Positions 34,012-43,221 of a stretch of 43,520 bases of DNA are shown piece by piece. Under the pieces are notes generated by a model. That model was not told the DNA's origin. It searched no databases and saw only the letters and a program-made list of their open reading frames with translations. The first letter of the stretch is position 1. Every line of letters begins with the position of its first letter. The position numbers and the translations under genes are program-made. The stretch is from Bilophila wadsworthia ATCC 49260. GTDB lineage: Bacteria > Desulfobacterota > Desulfovibrionia > Desulfovibrionales > Desulfovibrionaceae. Location of the stretch: contig NZ_JNJP01000029.1 of assembly GCF_000701705.1 (NCBI RefSeq), positions 1-43,520 on the forward strand, in the 5' to 3' direction.

Positions 34012-35487
34012 CTAGAGATCCGCGGCTTCGGGTTCTTCCTGAGCGGCATAGGCGAACAGGGCGTTGCTGGTTTCGTTCGTCGCTTCATCCGGGTTGGTGC
34101 ACAGGCAAACCGCTACCATGACCAGCGCGTTCAGAGTCATGGCGACAAATCCCTGATTCAGGCCCCAGAAGGTCACGTGCGTTTCCGTGAGGACGACGAC
34201 GGCGACCACGCCCGTCAGCAGGCCGGCGAATACGCCCGTCCGGGTGGCCCCGCGCCAGAAGAACGTTGCCAGCGCCATCGGGAAACATTGGGTCGCCCAG
34301 AAGTACGCGATGTTGATGACTCCGAGCATCAGGTTGGGCAGCATCACCGCCAATACCACGCTGATCAGGAGAGACGCCCCTGTAGCCATATTCGTTACGA
34401 GGACGGCCTGCTTCTGAGACACGGAAGATCGGAACACGCCCCAGATGTTGCGGCTGAAAATCCCGCCCAGATTGAGGGCGCTCACCGCAATGACGAGGAT
34501 GCAGGTCAGCGCGCCGCCCGCCGCCACCATGCCTACCGTCCATTCGGGCAGGTTGGCTGCGGTCAGCGCCATGAACGACGAGTCCGGATCATTCAGGTTC
34601 GGCACCGTCACCAGCACGAAGTACGCCGCCACAATCAGGAACGGGTACATGAACATGTACAACGGCATGATGATCTGGTTGCGCCGGATGGTGTCCTCCG
34701 ATTTTGCAGTGAATATGAACTGGTACTGGAGCGGCGTCACGCAAAAGCCGAGCGCCTGAAAGATGATGGTCGAGAAGACGAATGTGGCGTTTTTGGTGAT
34801 GGGCTCCGCGTCGATAACGACTTTATCCGGGAAATGGGCGATGGCCATATCGAAGATGCCCGAGATCCCGCCCGGCATGTTGTGGATGGCGACGAGCCCG
34901 CCGGAAACGATGGCCGCCATCATGAGGATATCCTTCATGATGCTGATCCATGCCGGGGCGCGGATGCCCGCCACTGCGATATAGAGGTAGGCGATCGCCG
35001 CGGAGATCCCGATGCCCACGGTGTAGCTGATGTCCCAGCCGATGTAGCGCAGGATGGTGGCCAGCCCCGCGAACTGCATCTGCATCCACGGCAGCAGGAA
35101 CACGATGCAGATCACGGCGACGAGTACTTCCAGCGCCTTGCTCCCGTAGCGCCAATGGAAGCAGTCCGGCATGGTCATGGCGCCCGAAATCTTGCCCATG
35201 CGCCAGATCGCCGGGTTCATGAAATAGCCTACCACGAAGCCGAGCAGGATATAGCCGAGGAACCACAGCGAATAGCTGACGCCCTTGGAGTAGATGGCGC
35301 CCGGTACGCCGATCATGGTGCCGATGCCGTAGGTTTCGCCTACGGTGACGAAAAAGACCATGAATGCGCCGAAAGAGCGCCCCGCGACCATGACGTCATC
35401 CATCGAATCGGCAATGACGCCGCGTTTCGCCATAAAAGCCAGTACCACTGAAAAAGCCATAAGGGCTATGAAAACGAGAGCGGTCAT
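34012..35487 (-). CDS. Sodium:solute symporter family (SSS) transporter
   Basis: The 491-residue inner-membrane protein has about 13 helices, typical for SSS transporters of the PanF/acetate-permease type. It begins with a helix (MTALVFIALMAFSVVLAFMAKRG) followed by DVMVAGRSFGAFMVFFVTVGETYGIGTMIG, the family's sodium-site region. The middle carries VAVAGIRAPAWISIMKDILM and ALGFCVTPLQYQF, also typical. The substrate is not readable; relatives carry pantothenate, acetate, proline or other carboxylates. ATG 35487 follows AAGGAG and overlaps the stop of the small DUF3311 gene by 4 bases. Confidence 0.88.
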   Translation of the reverse strand: MTALVFIALMAFSVVLAFMAKRGVIADSMDDVMVAGRSFGAFMVFFVTVGETYGIGTMIGVPGAIYSKGVSYSLWFLGYILLGFVVGYFMNPAIWRMGKISGAMTMPDCFHWRYGSKALEVLVAVICIVFLLPWMQMQFAGLATILRYIGWDISYTVGIGISAAIAYLYIAVAGIRAPAWISIMKDILMMAAIVSGGLVAIHNMPGGISGIFDMAIAHFPDKVVIDAEPITKNATFVFSTIIFQALGFCVTPLQYQFIFTAKSEDTIRRNQIIMPLYMFMYPFLIVAAYFVLVTVPNLNDPDSSFMALTAANLPEWTVGMVAAGGALTCILVIAVSALNLGGIFSRNIWGVFRSSVSQKQAVLVTNMATGASLLISVVLAVMLPNLMLGVINIAYFWATQCFPMALATFFWRGATRTGVFAGLLTGVVAVVVLTETHVTFWGLNQGFVAMTLNALVMVAVCLCTNPDEATNETSNALFAYAAQEEPEAADL

Positions 35488-35732
35488 GATGCATTCTCCT
35501 TCGGTGCGCGAGAAGAGGAAGCCCGTTTCTTGTTCCTGTCGGACTGGGGATCAAGGAGCCAGCCGATGCACATGCTGGCCGATACAAGGAAAAAACAGGC
35601 AAAAATCCAGGCGTAGATGAAAGGAAATCCCAAAATGCGCGGTTCCACACGGTTATAGAAGCCGAAACAGCCGATAACGAGCGCAAGGGGGATGAACAGG
35701 GAGAAGATATAGGTGGGGATTCTTGATTGCAT
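35484..35732 (-). CDS. DUF3311 small membrane protein, SSS partner
   Basis: The 82-residue protein has two membrane helices (about 8-26 and 33-58) and the NRVEPRILGFPFIYAW segment characteristic of DUF3311 proteins. These are very often encoded immediately before an SSS symporter and presumed to be an accessory subunit. ATG 35732 is chosen because GAGG lies 6 bases upstream; a GTG four codons earlier is an alternative. The stop overlaps the symporter start (ATGA), showing translational coupling. Confidence 0.82.
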   Translation of the reverse strand: MQSRIPTYIFSLFIPLALVIGCFGFYNRVEPRILGFPFIYAWIFACFFLVSASMCIGWLLDPQSDRNKKRASSSRAPKENAS

Positions 35733-37114
35733 GTGTCGCCTCACGGGGTTGAGAGTGGTACGCCCTGTTCAGGCGTGTAGACGGGCTCTCCGCTGCTCCC
35801 TTTCGGGTGCCGTTCAACGGGTGCAAGGGAAGGGCAGCCTTATCCGCGAAGGCGCCCCTCCCGGCCCATACGCTGGACGCGACAGGAGGAATGCTTGGCA
35901 TGGCTCTTTGCAACTTGCCCGCACGCTATCCCTGGGAAAGGGAAGGCACGGGAGGCCCGCACGCGGGGTGCACAGACGACGAAGGGAAGGGGATCAAAGG
36001 GAAGGTGGGGGAAGGGGGAAGGGCAGGAGGCCGCGCCATGAAGGGCGGGGGCACTCGGGGATGAGAGAACACAGGCGGCCCTGCGTCAGAGGAGGGACAG
36101 GGGGAGAGGTGGACGCCGCCAGATGTGTGCCCGGGTCCGGCGGCGGAGCTTTTGACTTGAAGGATGGAACATCCTCGTCGGAACCCGGAGGGCATACCCC
36201 CTGTATGAGGAGAGGCTGGATGTATTCCGGCGCATCGAAACGGGCCGACCCGTTTGTTGGGTGCACGGGAAAAACGCGCGCAAATCCCCCCGCCGCCAGC
36301 AAGAGGGCGAGCAAAACAATGGAATGGAGGGGGATGCCGTAACGCTTGTTCATGATTTTTCCGTGCAACCCGTTTTGGTATATAAAGAGAATAGAAAGAT
36401 GGGCTATAGGGGTCAAGAAGAAAATGGATGCATTGTCCAAACGGTACCCAGGCCGTGGCACTATAACAAGGAAAGATCGACCATTTGTGGCACAGCTTTC
36501 TTGAGCGAACGGGCTCCGGGTAAACACGGATCCTCAGAAGAACCATCTGCAACTCCGTAAAAAAGATGTGGGAAAGGCCGTTCAAGGCTTACGCGCCACC
36601 TTTTTTGCTATGAAAATATTTTGGAACAGGAGAAAAACGGATTTGTTCAGCGCCTGATGAGGAAAAAGATGCCGTTTTTGAGAGGATATGCCGTTCCTTT
36701 CAAATTCGGGGAGAGCCTTTCTTTGTTGCAGAGATACAGTATTGCCGTTGCATAGTGATTCCGGGATGCATCCGTTCATGGAAGCGATATGGCGTTTTGA
36801 TACTATCACGTTATATTGGCAGCTCGAACAAATGGCCAAACGCGACTGCGTCGAGATACGTGAGCGATGCAAACGCCAACTCTCCCAAGAAGGCCGGGAT
36901 GCGCAAAAAGAGGGGCGCAGAGGGTTCCAGCAGTCTTTCCTGCACGGTAAAAAAATGTGGTAAAACAAAACAAACCGTGTATACTGTGACCGTATTTTAC
37001 AATAACAGAAAGATGATAGGTTCAAGAACGAATGCGCGCCCCCAAAAGGGGTAAGCGTTGCTCCGCCGCTTTCCCCGGTTTTGAGGGCGGCTCATTGTCC
37101 ATCAGGAGAGTTCC
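35733..37114. other. Gene-poor 1.4-kb region
   Basis: No confident gene is seen in this stretch apart from one weak candidate for a small secreted protein (35994-36353). 35733-36350 is GC- and G-rich; 36350-37080 is AT-richer with stop-dense frames. A plus-strand frame at 36766-36963 encodes a charged helix-like peptide but has no ribosome-binding site. The strand asymmetry and lack of genes suggest decayed sequence. Confidence 0.5.
35994..36353 (-). CDS. Possible small secreted Pro/Ser-rich protein
   Basis: A 119-residue frame starts MNKRYGIPLHSIVLLALLLAAGGFARVFP, which has a basic N-terminus, a hydrophobic core and a plausible signal-peptide end. The rest is Pro/Ser/Gly-rich with no family I recognise. 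The ribosome-binding site is poor (CGGA). A chance open frame in G-rich DNA is a real alternative. Confidence 0.28.
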   Translation of the reverse strand: MNKRYGIPLHSIVLLALLLAAGGFARVFPVHPTNGSARFDAPEYIQPLLIQGVCPPGSDEDVPSFKSKAPPPDPGTHLAASTSPPVPPLTQGRLCSLIPECPRPSWRGLLPFPLPPPSL

Positions 37115-38035
37115 ATGAAGAAGTGGCTTTTGGCGACGCGGCCTTGGTCGTTCACCGCGTCCGTGATTCCTCTGACGCTCGGGGCGGCGCTGGCGTGGGC
37201 CTCGGATGCCGCTCATGCCGGGCTGTTCCTGCTCACGCTTTTGGGCGGCGTCGCGGTTCAGACGGGCACGAATATGCTGAACACCTATGGCGACTACCGG
37301 AGCGGCGTGGATACCGAAGCTTCCGCCCACGGCGAATCGCCCATCCTCCTCGGCCTTATCAGCCCCGAAGCCATGCGGCGGGGCGGCCTCATCGCCTTGT
37401 GCGTGGCCTTTGCCGTGGGCATCGTGCTCGGGTTCGCCTGCGGCTGGCCGATCCTCGCCTTCGGCCTCGTGGGGATTGCGGGCGGCTACGGCTACACCAG
37501 CGGCTTCTGGCCCTACAAATACCATGCCTGCGGCCCGATTATGGTATTCCTGCTCATGGGGCCGCTCATGGCGCTTCCCGCCTACTACATTCAGGGAGGT
37601 TCCCTTGACTGGCGGCCCTTTCTCGCCTCCCTGCCTATTGCGTGCCTCGTCACCAGCATCATGCACGCCAACGACATCCGCGACATCGCGCACGACCGCG
37701 AGGCCGGGATCACGACTCTCGCCATGTTGCTGGGCCGCAGGAAAGCCCTGTACCTGTACGCGGCCCTGTGCGTAGGCGCGTACGGCGTCCTGCTGCTTCT
37801 CGCCGCATTCGGCGTTTTGCCGCTGTCCGGATTGTTGCCTTTCGTGCTCGCGCCGGGATTGTGGCGTACGCTGCGGACGCTCGGGACCCGGCCTCTGCCC
37901 GAATCCGAACTCGTATCGCTGGACGGCGTATCCGCGAGGCACCATTTCCTGTTCGGGCTGCTGCTCATTGCCGGAATACTGCTGCCGCGGGGCCTTGAAC
38001 TGGCGCAGGGCCTGATCAGGGGGATATTCGCATGA
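37115..38035 (+). CDS. menA: 1,4-dihydroxy-2-naphthoate polyprenyltransferase (MenA)
   Basis: The 306-residue UbiA-superfamily membrane prenyltransferase attaches the isoprenoid tail to dihydroxynaphthoate, the penultimate step of menaquinone synthesis. Visible are the N-terminal RPWSFTASVIPLTLG, the first Asp motif NMLNTYGDYRSGVDTE (Asn53, Asn56, Asp60, Asp66) and the second motif HANDIRDIAHDREAG. About nine helices are expected. AGGAGAG precedes the ATG. Its stop overlaps the start of the CPBP protease gene. Menaquinone is the quinone that the phsABC-type complex would need. Confidence 0.92.
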   Translation: MKKWLLATRPWSFTASVIPLTLGAALAWASDAAHAGLFLLTLLGGVAVQTGTNMLNTYGDYRSGVDTEASAHGESPILLGLISPEAMRRGGLIALCVAFAVGIVLGFACGWPILAFGLVGIAGGYGYTSGFWPYKYHACGPIMVFLLMGPLMALPAYYIQGGSLDWRPFLASLPIACLVTSIMHANDIRDIAHDREAGITTLAMLLGRRKALYLYAALCVGAYGVLLLLAAFGVLPLSGLLPFVLAPGLWRTLRTLGTRPLPESELVSLDGVSARHHFLFGLLLIAGILLPRGLELAQGLIRGIFA

Positions 38036-38667
38036 CGCCGCGCATTCCCACAGCGGGACAGGTGTGCGGCACGCTGGCACTGGCCGCGTTCTTCTGGTGG
38101 GTGAATTTCGGCCTGCACTGGGTCAATTTCTGGATCGGCATGGGTACGGCGGCCTCGGTGCTGGCCCTGCTCTCGTTTTGGTTCGCGGGCGTTCCGATGA
38201 AACGGACGGAGTGGACCGGGCGGGCCGTGCTTATCGGCCTCGTTTCGGCGGCGCTCCTCTATGCGATCTTCGCGCTCGGCAATACGCTTTCCGGCTGGCT
38301 GTTCCGCTTTGCGCCGCATCAGGTATCGGCCATCTACGATATCCGCCATGAAGGTTCGCCGCTCGCTATGGCGCTGGTACTGCTTTTCATCACCAGCCCC
38401 GCCGAGGAGGTTTTCTGGCGCGGCTTCGTCCAGCGCTGGTTCATGCACCGTTTCGGCGGAAAGGCCGGATGGCTCCTTGCGGTGTGCGTTTACGCGGGGG
38501 TCCACGTTTTTTCAGGGAACCTCATGCTGGTCATGGCCGCCCTGACGGCGGGGCTGTTCTGGGGCTGGCTCTACTGGAAAACCGACAGCCTCGTCCCCTG
38601 CATCCTTTCCCATGCTTTCTGGACGGTCACCGTGTTCATCCTCTGGCCCCTGACGCCGGGCGTCTGA
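38032..38667 (+). CDS. CPBP-family intramembrane metalloprotease
   Basis: The 211-residue membrane protein has about six helices. The CPBP (CAAX protease/bacteriocin-processing) motifs are present: PAEEVFWRGFVQRW with Glu125-Glu126 and Arg130, VYAGVHVFSG with His158, and ILSHAFWT with His194. These residues bind the catalytic zinc. Function in bacteria varies, including peptide maturation and immunity; no substrate is obvious here. The start overlaps the menA stop by 4 bases (ATGA), so the two are co-translated. A shared terminator follows at 38696-38722. Confidence 0.87.
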   Translation: MTPRIPTAGQVCGTLALAAFFWWVNFGLHWVNFWIGMGTAASVLALLSFWFAGVPMKRTEWTGRAVLIGLVSAALLYAIFALGNTLSGWLFRFAPHQVSAIYDIRHEGSPLAMALVLLFITSPAEEVFWRGFVQRWFMHRFGGKAGWLLAVCVYAGVHVFSGNLMLVMAALTAGLFWGWLYWKTDSLVPCILSHAFWTVTVFILWPLTPGV

Positions 38668-38695
38668 GGGGGCCGGAAAAGGGTGTTGCCCATAA

Positions 38696-38722
38696 AAAAG
38701 GCGGGGTTGCTCCCCGCCTTTT
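38696..38722. terminator. Bidirectional terminator between menA-CPBP and TauE genes
   Basis: AAAAGGCGGGG (38696-38706) and CCCCGCCTTTT (38712-38722) form a perfect 11-bp stem with a 5-base loop, with A and T runs on both sides. It serves the convergent operons. Confidence 0.9.
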
Positions 38723-38734
38723 GGTGCCGTTTGT

Positions 38735-39532
38735 TTACAGCGCCTTGAGCAGCATCCTGATGCCGACGACGATGAGCAGGAGGGCGAAGCATTTCTTAAG
38801 TTTGGGGACCGGAAGGGTCTGGGCGAGGCGCGCACCCAGCGGAGCGGTGAACATGCTGACGATGACGATGCCGAACAGGCTCGGAAGGTAAATGTAGCCG
38901 AAGGAATAGGGCGGCAGGTTCGCGGCGTTCCAGCCGTTCACGATGTAGCCGAAGCATCCGGCAAGGGCGATGGGAAAGCCGATGGCCGCCGAGGTGCCGA
39001 TGGCTTTGCGCATGTCCAGATTGTTCCAGAGCAGGAAGGGCACGGAGAGCGTGCCGCCGCCGATGCCCACGAGGCTCGAAACCACGCCGATGATCCCGCC
39101 CGCGACGCTCATGCCTCCGAGACCGGGCAGGTGGCGGGACGGTTTGGGCTTTTTGCCGCTGAGCATCTGGGTGATCACGAAGAAGAGGAAGGCTACGAAA
39201 AAGAGCTGAAGGAACCGCGCCGGAACGTGGGAAGCCATGAACGACCCGCAGAACGTGCCGATCAGGATGCCGGGGGTGATGTTCCGTACGGCATCCCACT
39301 GGACGCCCTTGTTGCGGCTGTGGGCCAGCGAGCTGGAAATCGATGTGAACATGATGCTGCCCATCGACGTCCCGAGGGCCATGAGCATGAGTACGTCCGG
39401 CGGGAAGTTTTGCCAGCCGAACGCAAAGACGAGCATGGGCACGATGACGATGCCCCCGCCCACGCCGAGAAGCCCGGCCAGAACGCCCGCAATAGCCCCG
39501 AGCAAACAGTAAACAACCAGTGAAATCAGCAT
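38735..39532 (-). CDS. TauE/SafE (TSUP) family permease
   Basis: The 265-residue protein has about eight helices in two repeats, each beginning with the family's glycine-rich stretch: AGLLGVGGGIVIVPML near residue 20 and SSLVGIGGGTLSVPFLL in the second half. Members export sulfite or sulfoacetate, or move other sulfur or organic anions. The gene starts 1 base after the GntR gene's stop, with GAGGG as ribosome-binding site inside that gene, so it is tightly coupled to the regulator. Given the regulator and its LldR-like operator, a lactate-like or sulfonate-derived anion is a plausible substrate (inference). Confidence 0.87.
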   Translation of the reverse strand: MLISLVVYCLLGAIAGVLAGLLGVGGGIVIVPMLVFAFGWQNFPPDVLMLMALGTSMGSIMFTSISSSLAHSRNKGVQWDAVRNITPGILIGTFCGSFMASHVPARFLQLFFVAFLFFVITQMLSGKKPKPSRHLPGLGGMSVAGGIIGVVSSLVGIGGGTLSVPFLLWNNLDMRKAIGTSAAIGFPIALAGCFGYIVNGWNAANLPPYSFGYIYLPSLFGIVIVSMFTAPLGARLAQTLPVPKLKKCFALLLIVVGIRMLLKAL

Positions 39533-39533
39533 G

Positions 39534-40244
39534 TCAGTCCCTCACGGTGGCGAAAAGGTGTTTGTGGATAACCGTATCGATATGCTCTTCGAGGGCCTTG
39601 CGGCTGTCTTCCGGGGACCGCCGCTCAAGCGCGTCGATGATGCGCAGGTGGGAGGAAACCGAGAACTGGCGCCACGGCGTGTCCCGCAGCTCCGGGGTGC
39701 GCCCCTTGGCGTAGATGCGGTTCAGCCGGGCGACGGTGTCTATGAGCAGTTTGTTGCCCGTGCATTCGGCGAGGGCGAGGTGGAATCTGGCGTCGAGATC
39801 GCCGTCGTTCTCGCCGACGAGCAGGCGGCGCTGTTGATCGCAGGCGATGATCTTGAGGCGGTCAAGCTGTTCGGATGTATGGCGCACGGCAGCGATTTCC
39901 GCAATGCCCGGCTCCACGATGCGGCGGTATTCCGTCACCTCGTCGAACATCAGGCCCTCGGAATCCACGGCTTCAAGGATGGCCTCCTTGAGCGGCTCTA
40001 TGTCGGGCACGCGGACATACGTCCCGTCCCCTTGCCTGCTTTCGAGGAGCCCTTTTTCGGCAAGGGCACGGATGGCTTCGCGGACGCTGCTGCGGGAAAC
40101 GCCGAAGGACTCGGCAAGGGCCCGTTCCGGGGGCAGTTTGTCCCCGTCGCGGAAATGGCCTTCCTCCATGAATTGCCGGAGGCGTTCCGTGAGCTTCTGA
40201 TAGCTCCGGCGCGGACGCCCGGCGGAAGAGTCTGTTTTGGGCAT
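39534..40244 (-). CDS. GntR-family (FadR/LldR subgroup) regulator
   Basis: The 236-residue regulator has an N-terminal winged helix (about 15-78; KLPPERALAESFGVSRSSVREAIRALAEKGLL) and an all-helical FCD ligand domain (about 90-225). The FCD domain carries histidines and acids expected to bind a metal and a carboxylate (FHLALAECTGNKLL, then SSHLRIIDAL and HIDTVIHKHL). ATG 40244 follows GAGGAA. It precedes and is coupled to the TauE-family gene. An ATTGG-N5-CCAAT operator overlaps the -10 of its promoter, so it most likely represses itself and the permease until a small carboxylate binds. Confidence 0.9.
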   Translation of the reverse strand: MPKTDSSAGRPRRSYQKLTERLRQFMEEGHFRDGDKLPPERALAESFGVSRSSVREAIRALAEKGLLESRQGDGTYVRVPDIEPLKEAILEAVDSEGLMFDEVTEYRRIVEPGIAEIAAVRHTSEQLDRLKIIACDQQRRLLVGENDGDLDARFHLALAECTGNKLLIDTVARLNRIYAKGRTPELRDTPWRQFSVSSHLRIIDALERRSPEDSRKALEEHIDTVIHKHLFATVRD

Positions 40245-40261
40245 GATGTATTCCTCACTGA

Positions 40262-40300
40262 ATTGGTAAGGCCAATATGACCATTGAAAGATTCTGTCAA
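40262..40300 (-). promoter_or_regulatory. Sigma-70 promoter with LldR-like operator
   Basis: On the minus strand, TTGACA (40295-40300) and TATTGG (40272-40277) are 17 bases apart. The -10 overlaps the palindrome ATTGGCCTTACCAAT (40262-40276), which closely resembles the operator known for E. coli LldR (ATTGGCCCTACCAAT, from memory). It lies 17 bases before the GntR start codon. Confidence 0.7.
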
Positions 40301-41034
40301 CCGTAAATAGACCACTCAGACCATTTTTGTTTCTTTTGTCCTCAAAAAATTGGAATAGGGAAAAGAGTATAAAATACACTGTGATATGCAGATAAAACAG
40401 GAAGAGCGCAGATGCGCGCGCGATGGAAAAGGTCTCTTCGCATAAGATCGTCCTGAATCGGCGTATGGCGTCACATCAAGCCATTTATGCCGTTGTTTCA
40501 ACTTATTGAGAGGTATCCTCTCGGAATCGAGTGTGCAAGCAAAAAATGTGTTGCACTTTATGATGGACTGATATTCTTTTTTCACAACGGGTCATTAAGT
40601 TCATATTGGGTGAAAACGGATGGATCATGGCACTGTGCGCGGTATATGCTGAAAGGCACTGTATGGAGCCCATGTTGGATGCGAAAAAATGTCTCGGATG
40701 CCACTGTATGCCCGTACATTTCCCTACAGTGCGGAATTGGTCGGTTTTGTGCAAGCGGTAAATGGTCGGCATTGGGTCGATATTGGTACGGAACGGAAAC
40801 GATTCCTTGCTTGCGGTTGCAGAAGGGGCCGAATGGGGACTGGAGCGGATCCCTTTTGAATGATAGACCATTCCAAGAATCGTCCAGCCGAATAATAGAT
40901 TTTTATTTATAATTTATGATATGTTACACAGTCAAAGAATTGCGTTCGGGTCAGAGGATTCTCATTTCGAAAGGCTCTAAGCCGTTTCATGTGAAATATG
41001 CTTGAGAACCGGAATTCCACTTCAAAGGGCAGTA
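40301..41034. other. Intergenic region without a confident gene
   Basis: Some 730 AT-richer bases. GACCA repeats occur at 40310-40314 and 40319-40323, upstream of the GntR promoter. A 141-codon plus-strand frame at 40487-40912 lacks a ribosome-binding site and has unusual Cys/Trp-rich composition, so it was not accepted. Confidence 0.4.
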
Positions 41035-41059
41035 AAAAGGCCGTCTGAAACGGCCTTTT
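41035..41059. terminator. Bidirectional terminator after the thioesterase gene
   Basis: AAAAGGCCGT (41035-41044) pairs with ACGGCCTTTT (41050-41059) around CTGAA. It lies 43 bases beyond the minus-strand thioesterase stop and has A/T runs on both sides. Confidence 0.87.
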
Positions 41060-41102
41060 GGAGTTGGTCAGGTTATCGGGGCGGCCATGCTGGGACACAT
41101 CA

Positions 41103-41900
41103 TTAAGGCAGCCGGACTTTTTGCGTCCAGCGCGTCACGGCGCGGCAGACGTCATCGCCCGAGTCGGTGCGGCGAATCACATGCAGCAGGCCGTGCGGCG
41201 CTTGCGGGAACCCTTCAGGCGCGGTGGCGTCGGCTTCGTCGGGCAGGGGGACGCATTGTGAGGTGAGCGCATCGCCGGGGAAGCATTCGGCGCGGAATGT
41301 CACGTCGAGCAGGGACGGGATGAGGCTTTCACCGGGGGACCACGGCAGACACTCAAGCAACCACCCAAGGTACTTTGAGTTGTTGACATGTCCGTTGATG
41401 TCGAGGTCGTCGCGCCGTACCAGCACGTCGGCGCTGCCTATCCCCTCGCGCAACCGTGGGATGGTACGGGACGGGAAGGGGATGCAAGGAATCGTGTTCA
41501 CAGGATAGACGGCGGCAAGCTCTTCGGGCAGGGCCGTCAGGCGGCGGGTGGAGAGATCCAGTACCGTCCACGCGCTCACGGCGGCGACGATCAGCTCGTC
41601 GGAAGCGTTGTACACTTCATACCCTCTGTGCCCCAGATGTTCGAGCTTCGCGGGCCACGTGCGGATGTTCACCTTGTCGCCGGGCGAGGGCAACTCCTTG
41701 ATACGAAAGGCCATGCGGGTGAGTATCCACGCCTTCCCTTCCGCGAAAAGCCGCTCGTCGCCGAAACCGAGGGCCGAGGCGTTGTGTCCGGCCGCCTCCT
41801 GAAACCAGTTCGCCAACGCGCCGAGACGTATCTTGCCGTCGGTCCCCGCTTCGCCGTAACGGGCTTGAATGCCTAGAGTATATTCGGGATAATCCAACAT
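41103..41900 (-). CDS. Acyl-ACP thioesterase (FatA/FatB-like)
   Basis: The 265-residue protein has two hot-dog folds in tandem, the layout of bacterial and plant acyl-acyl-carrier-protein thioesterases, which release free fatty acids. The second half carries DDLDINGHVNNSKYLGWLLECLP, with Asp167, Asn169 and His171 matching the conserved catalytic segment (D-x-N-x-H-V-N-N) and Cys184 nearby. The first half has WILTRMAFRIKELPSPGDKVNIRTWP, the usual substrate-tunnel strand. ATG 41900 follows GGAG at 6 bases; a longer frame has no such site. It is a single gene with its own terminator. Confidence 0.88.
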   Translation of the reverse strand: MLDYPEYTLGIQARYGEAGTDGKIRLGALANWFQEAAGHNASALGFGDERLFAEGKAWILTRMAFRIKELPSPGDKVNIRTWPAKLEHLGHRGYEVYNASDELIVAAVSAWTVLDLSTRRLTALPEELAAVYPVNTIPCIPFPSRTIPRLREGIGSADVLVRRDDLDINGHVNNSKYLGWLLECLPWSPGESLIPSLLDVTFRAECFPGDALTSQCVPLPDEADATAPEGFPQAPHGLLHVIRRTDSGDDVCRAVTRWTQKVRLP

Positions 41901-42168
41901 ATGCTTCTCCGGGGGAAAATGAGTACTTCCTGCCTGTAGCACGCCCGTAGCGCTTTCGTCCAGGACGCGGCCTCCGTTTGCCTAACCGTTGCGGCCCGGT
42001 CACACGGGGTGCCGGGTGCTGTGAGGCGGGGTTCACGGTGCCGCTTGCCGCATGCGCGTACAATACCCGTTTCAGCCGGAGCGGCGCTTCCTGTATTCCC
42101 CATGTTATATAGACAGGCGTTTCCGGGTGACGTATATTGGCACAAACCTTTGTAAGGAGAGATTTGCC

Positions 42169-42705
42169 ATGTCTGATCGTGAAACCCGCAAGGCCAACGT
42201 CGTTGAAGCGCTGAACAAGGCGCGGAGCATGGAACTACATGCGATTCATCAATACATGAACCAGCATTACAACCTGGACGACATGGACTATGGCGAACTG
42301 GCCGCGAATATGAAACTCATCGCCATCGATGAAATGCGCCACTGCGAAATGTTCGCCGAGCGCATCAAAGAACTCGGCGGTGAGCCTACTTCCGAAGTTG
42401 CCGGGAAGGTGGTCAAGGGGCAGGAAGTCAAAGCGATTTACAGTAGCGACAGCGACAGTGAAGACGACACCATCTTCGTGTACAACGAGCTTCGCAAAGT
42501 CTGTGTGGACAACGGCGATATCCTGACCGCCAAACTGTTTGAAACGATCATCGGCGAAGAGCAGATTCACTTGAATTATTTCGATAACATCAGCGATCAC
42601 ATCGAAACCCTCGGCGATACCTTCCTCTCCAAGATCGCCGGTACGCCGTCTTCGACCGGCGGGACCACCAAGGGCTTTGCCATCGCTCCCGCAGCCGCAA
42701 ACTAG
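42169..42705 (+). CDS. bfr: Bacterioferritin
   Basis: The 178-residue protein matches Desulfovibrio bacterioferritin in length. The ferroxidase di-iron ligands are all present with the expected spacing: Glu22, Glu55, His58, Glu98, Glu131 and His134. Met56 corresponds to the methionine that binds the inter-subunit heme in bacterioferritins, so a heme (iron-coproporphyrin in Desulfovibrio) is expected. The last 20 residues are a Gly/Ala/Thr-rich tail. It stores iron and protects against peroxide. AAGGAG lies upstream of ATG 42169. It is a single gene. Confidence 0.93.
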   Translation: MSDRETRKANVVEALNKARSMELHAIHQYMNQHYNLDDMDYGELAANMKLIAIDEMRHCEMFAERIKELGGEPTSEVAGKVVKGQEVKAIYSSDSDSEDDTIFVYNELRKVCVDNGDILTAKLFETIIGEEQIHLNYFDNISDHIETLGDTFLSKIAGTPSSTGGTTKGFAIAPAAAN

Positions 42706-43221
42706 AGCGGATACACTTGAAAAGTTAGAGACACCGGGAAAGGGGGCTTTCTTCAGCAAACTCCCTTTCCCCAAAACTGTCAGCGCGGCTCGCGTCCCTC
42801 CCTTTCCAAAGACTTTCGACGTTATCGAATCTGTGCTCGCAGGCTTTTCCGGCACAGATTGCCTTCCATGCCGGCCTGGGAACGAATGCCGTCCGTTGGA
42901 GTGGCTTCTTGTGCATTCCGCGCGTAAAAACGGTTCCGCATCCGGCATACGCCGCGTGTGGAACCGCTTTTTGTCTTGATACCGTCCGTGCTTTTTCGGC
43001 AAGAGGGGCTATCTTCCTTCGGTGAAGTGATACTATCTAATTATTTTAACATGTAACGAATATCCTGCACCAAACAGCTTGGTGCAGACGGCAAAAAGCG
43101 TCTTCCCAACGCCTCAAAAAAGTGAGCATCGGTATGCTGTGTGAATGCGAAACTCCCCCTCTCGGTTCGCGCCGTGATATGCCTCCATCAGAGCACACCA
43201 CCGGTAGGGAAATTTTTTTGT
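42706..43221. other. Intergenic region after bfr
   Basis: The first part holds a dispersed repeat copy (42737-42840). The remainder has an AT-rich tract near 43030-43070 and no recognisable gene; short plus-strand frames here are antisense to the NrdD-like gene or lack ribosome-binding sites. Confidence 0.45.
42737..42840 (+). repeat. Copy of the dispersed terminator-associated repeat
   Basis: An imperfect hairpin (GGGAAAGGG facing CCCTTTCCCC, 42737-42773) is followed by a tail (42796-42832) containing CCTCCCTTTCCAAAGACTTT and TTATCGAATC. The block 42760-42840 aligns with 4510-4590 over its whole length at roughly three-quarters identity by eye. It probably also ends bfr transcription. Confidence 0.65.

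Noticed and set aside
36582..37025. Minus-strand 147-codon frame, and the plus-strand 36766-36963 frame, in the gap before menA
   Set aside because: The minus frame is Cys/Ser/His-rich without a ribosome-binding site. The plus frame has a plausible charged helix but no ribosome-binding site and no recognisable family.
40487..40912. 141-codon plus-strand frame between the GntR and thioesterase genes
   Set aside because: No ribosome-binding site, Cys/Trp/Arg-rich composition unlike neighbours, and no recognisable domain.
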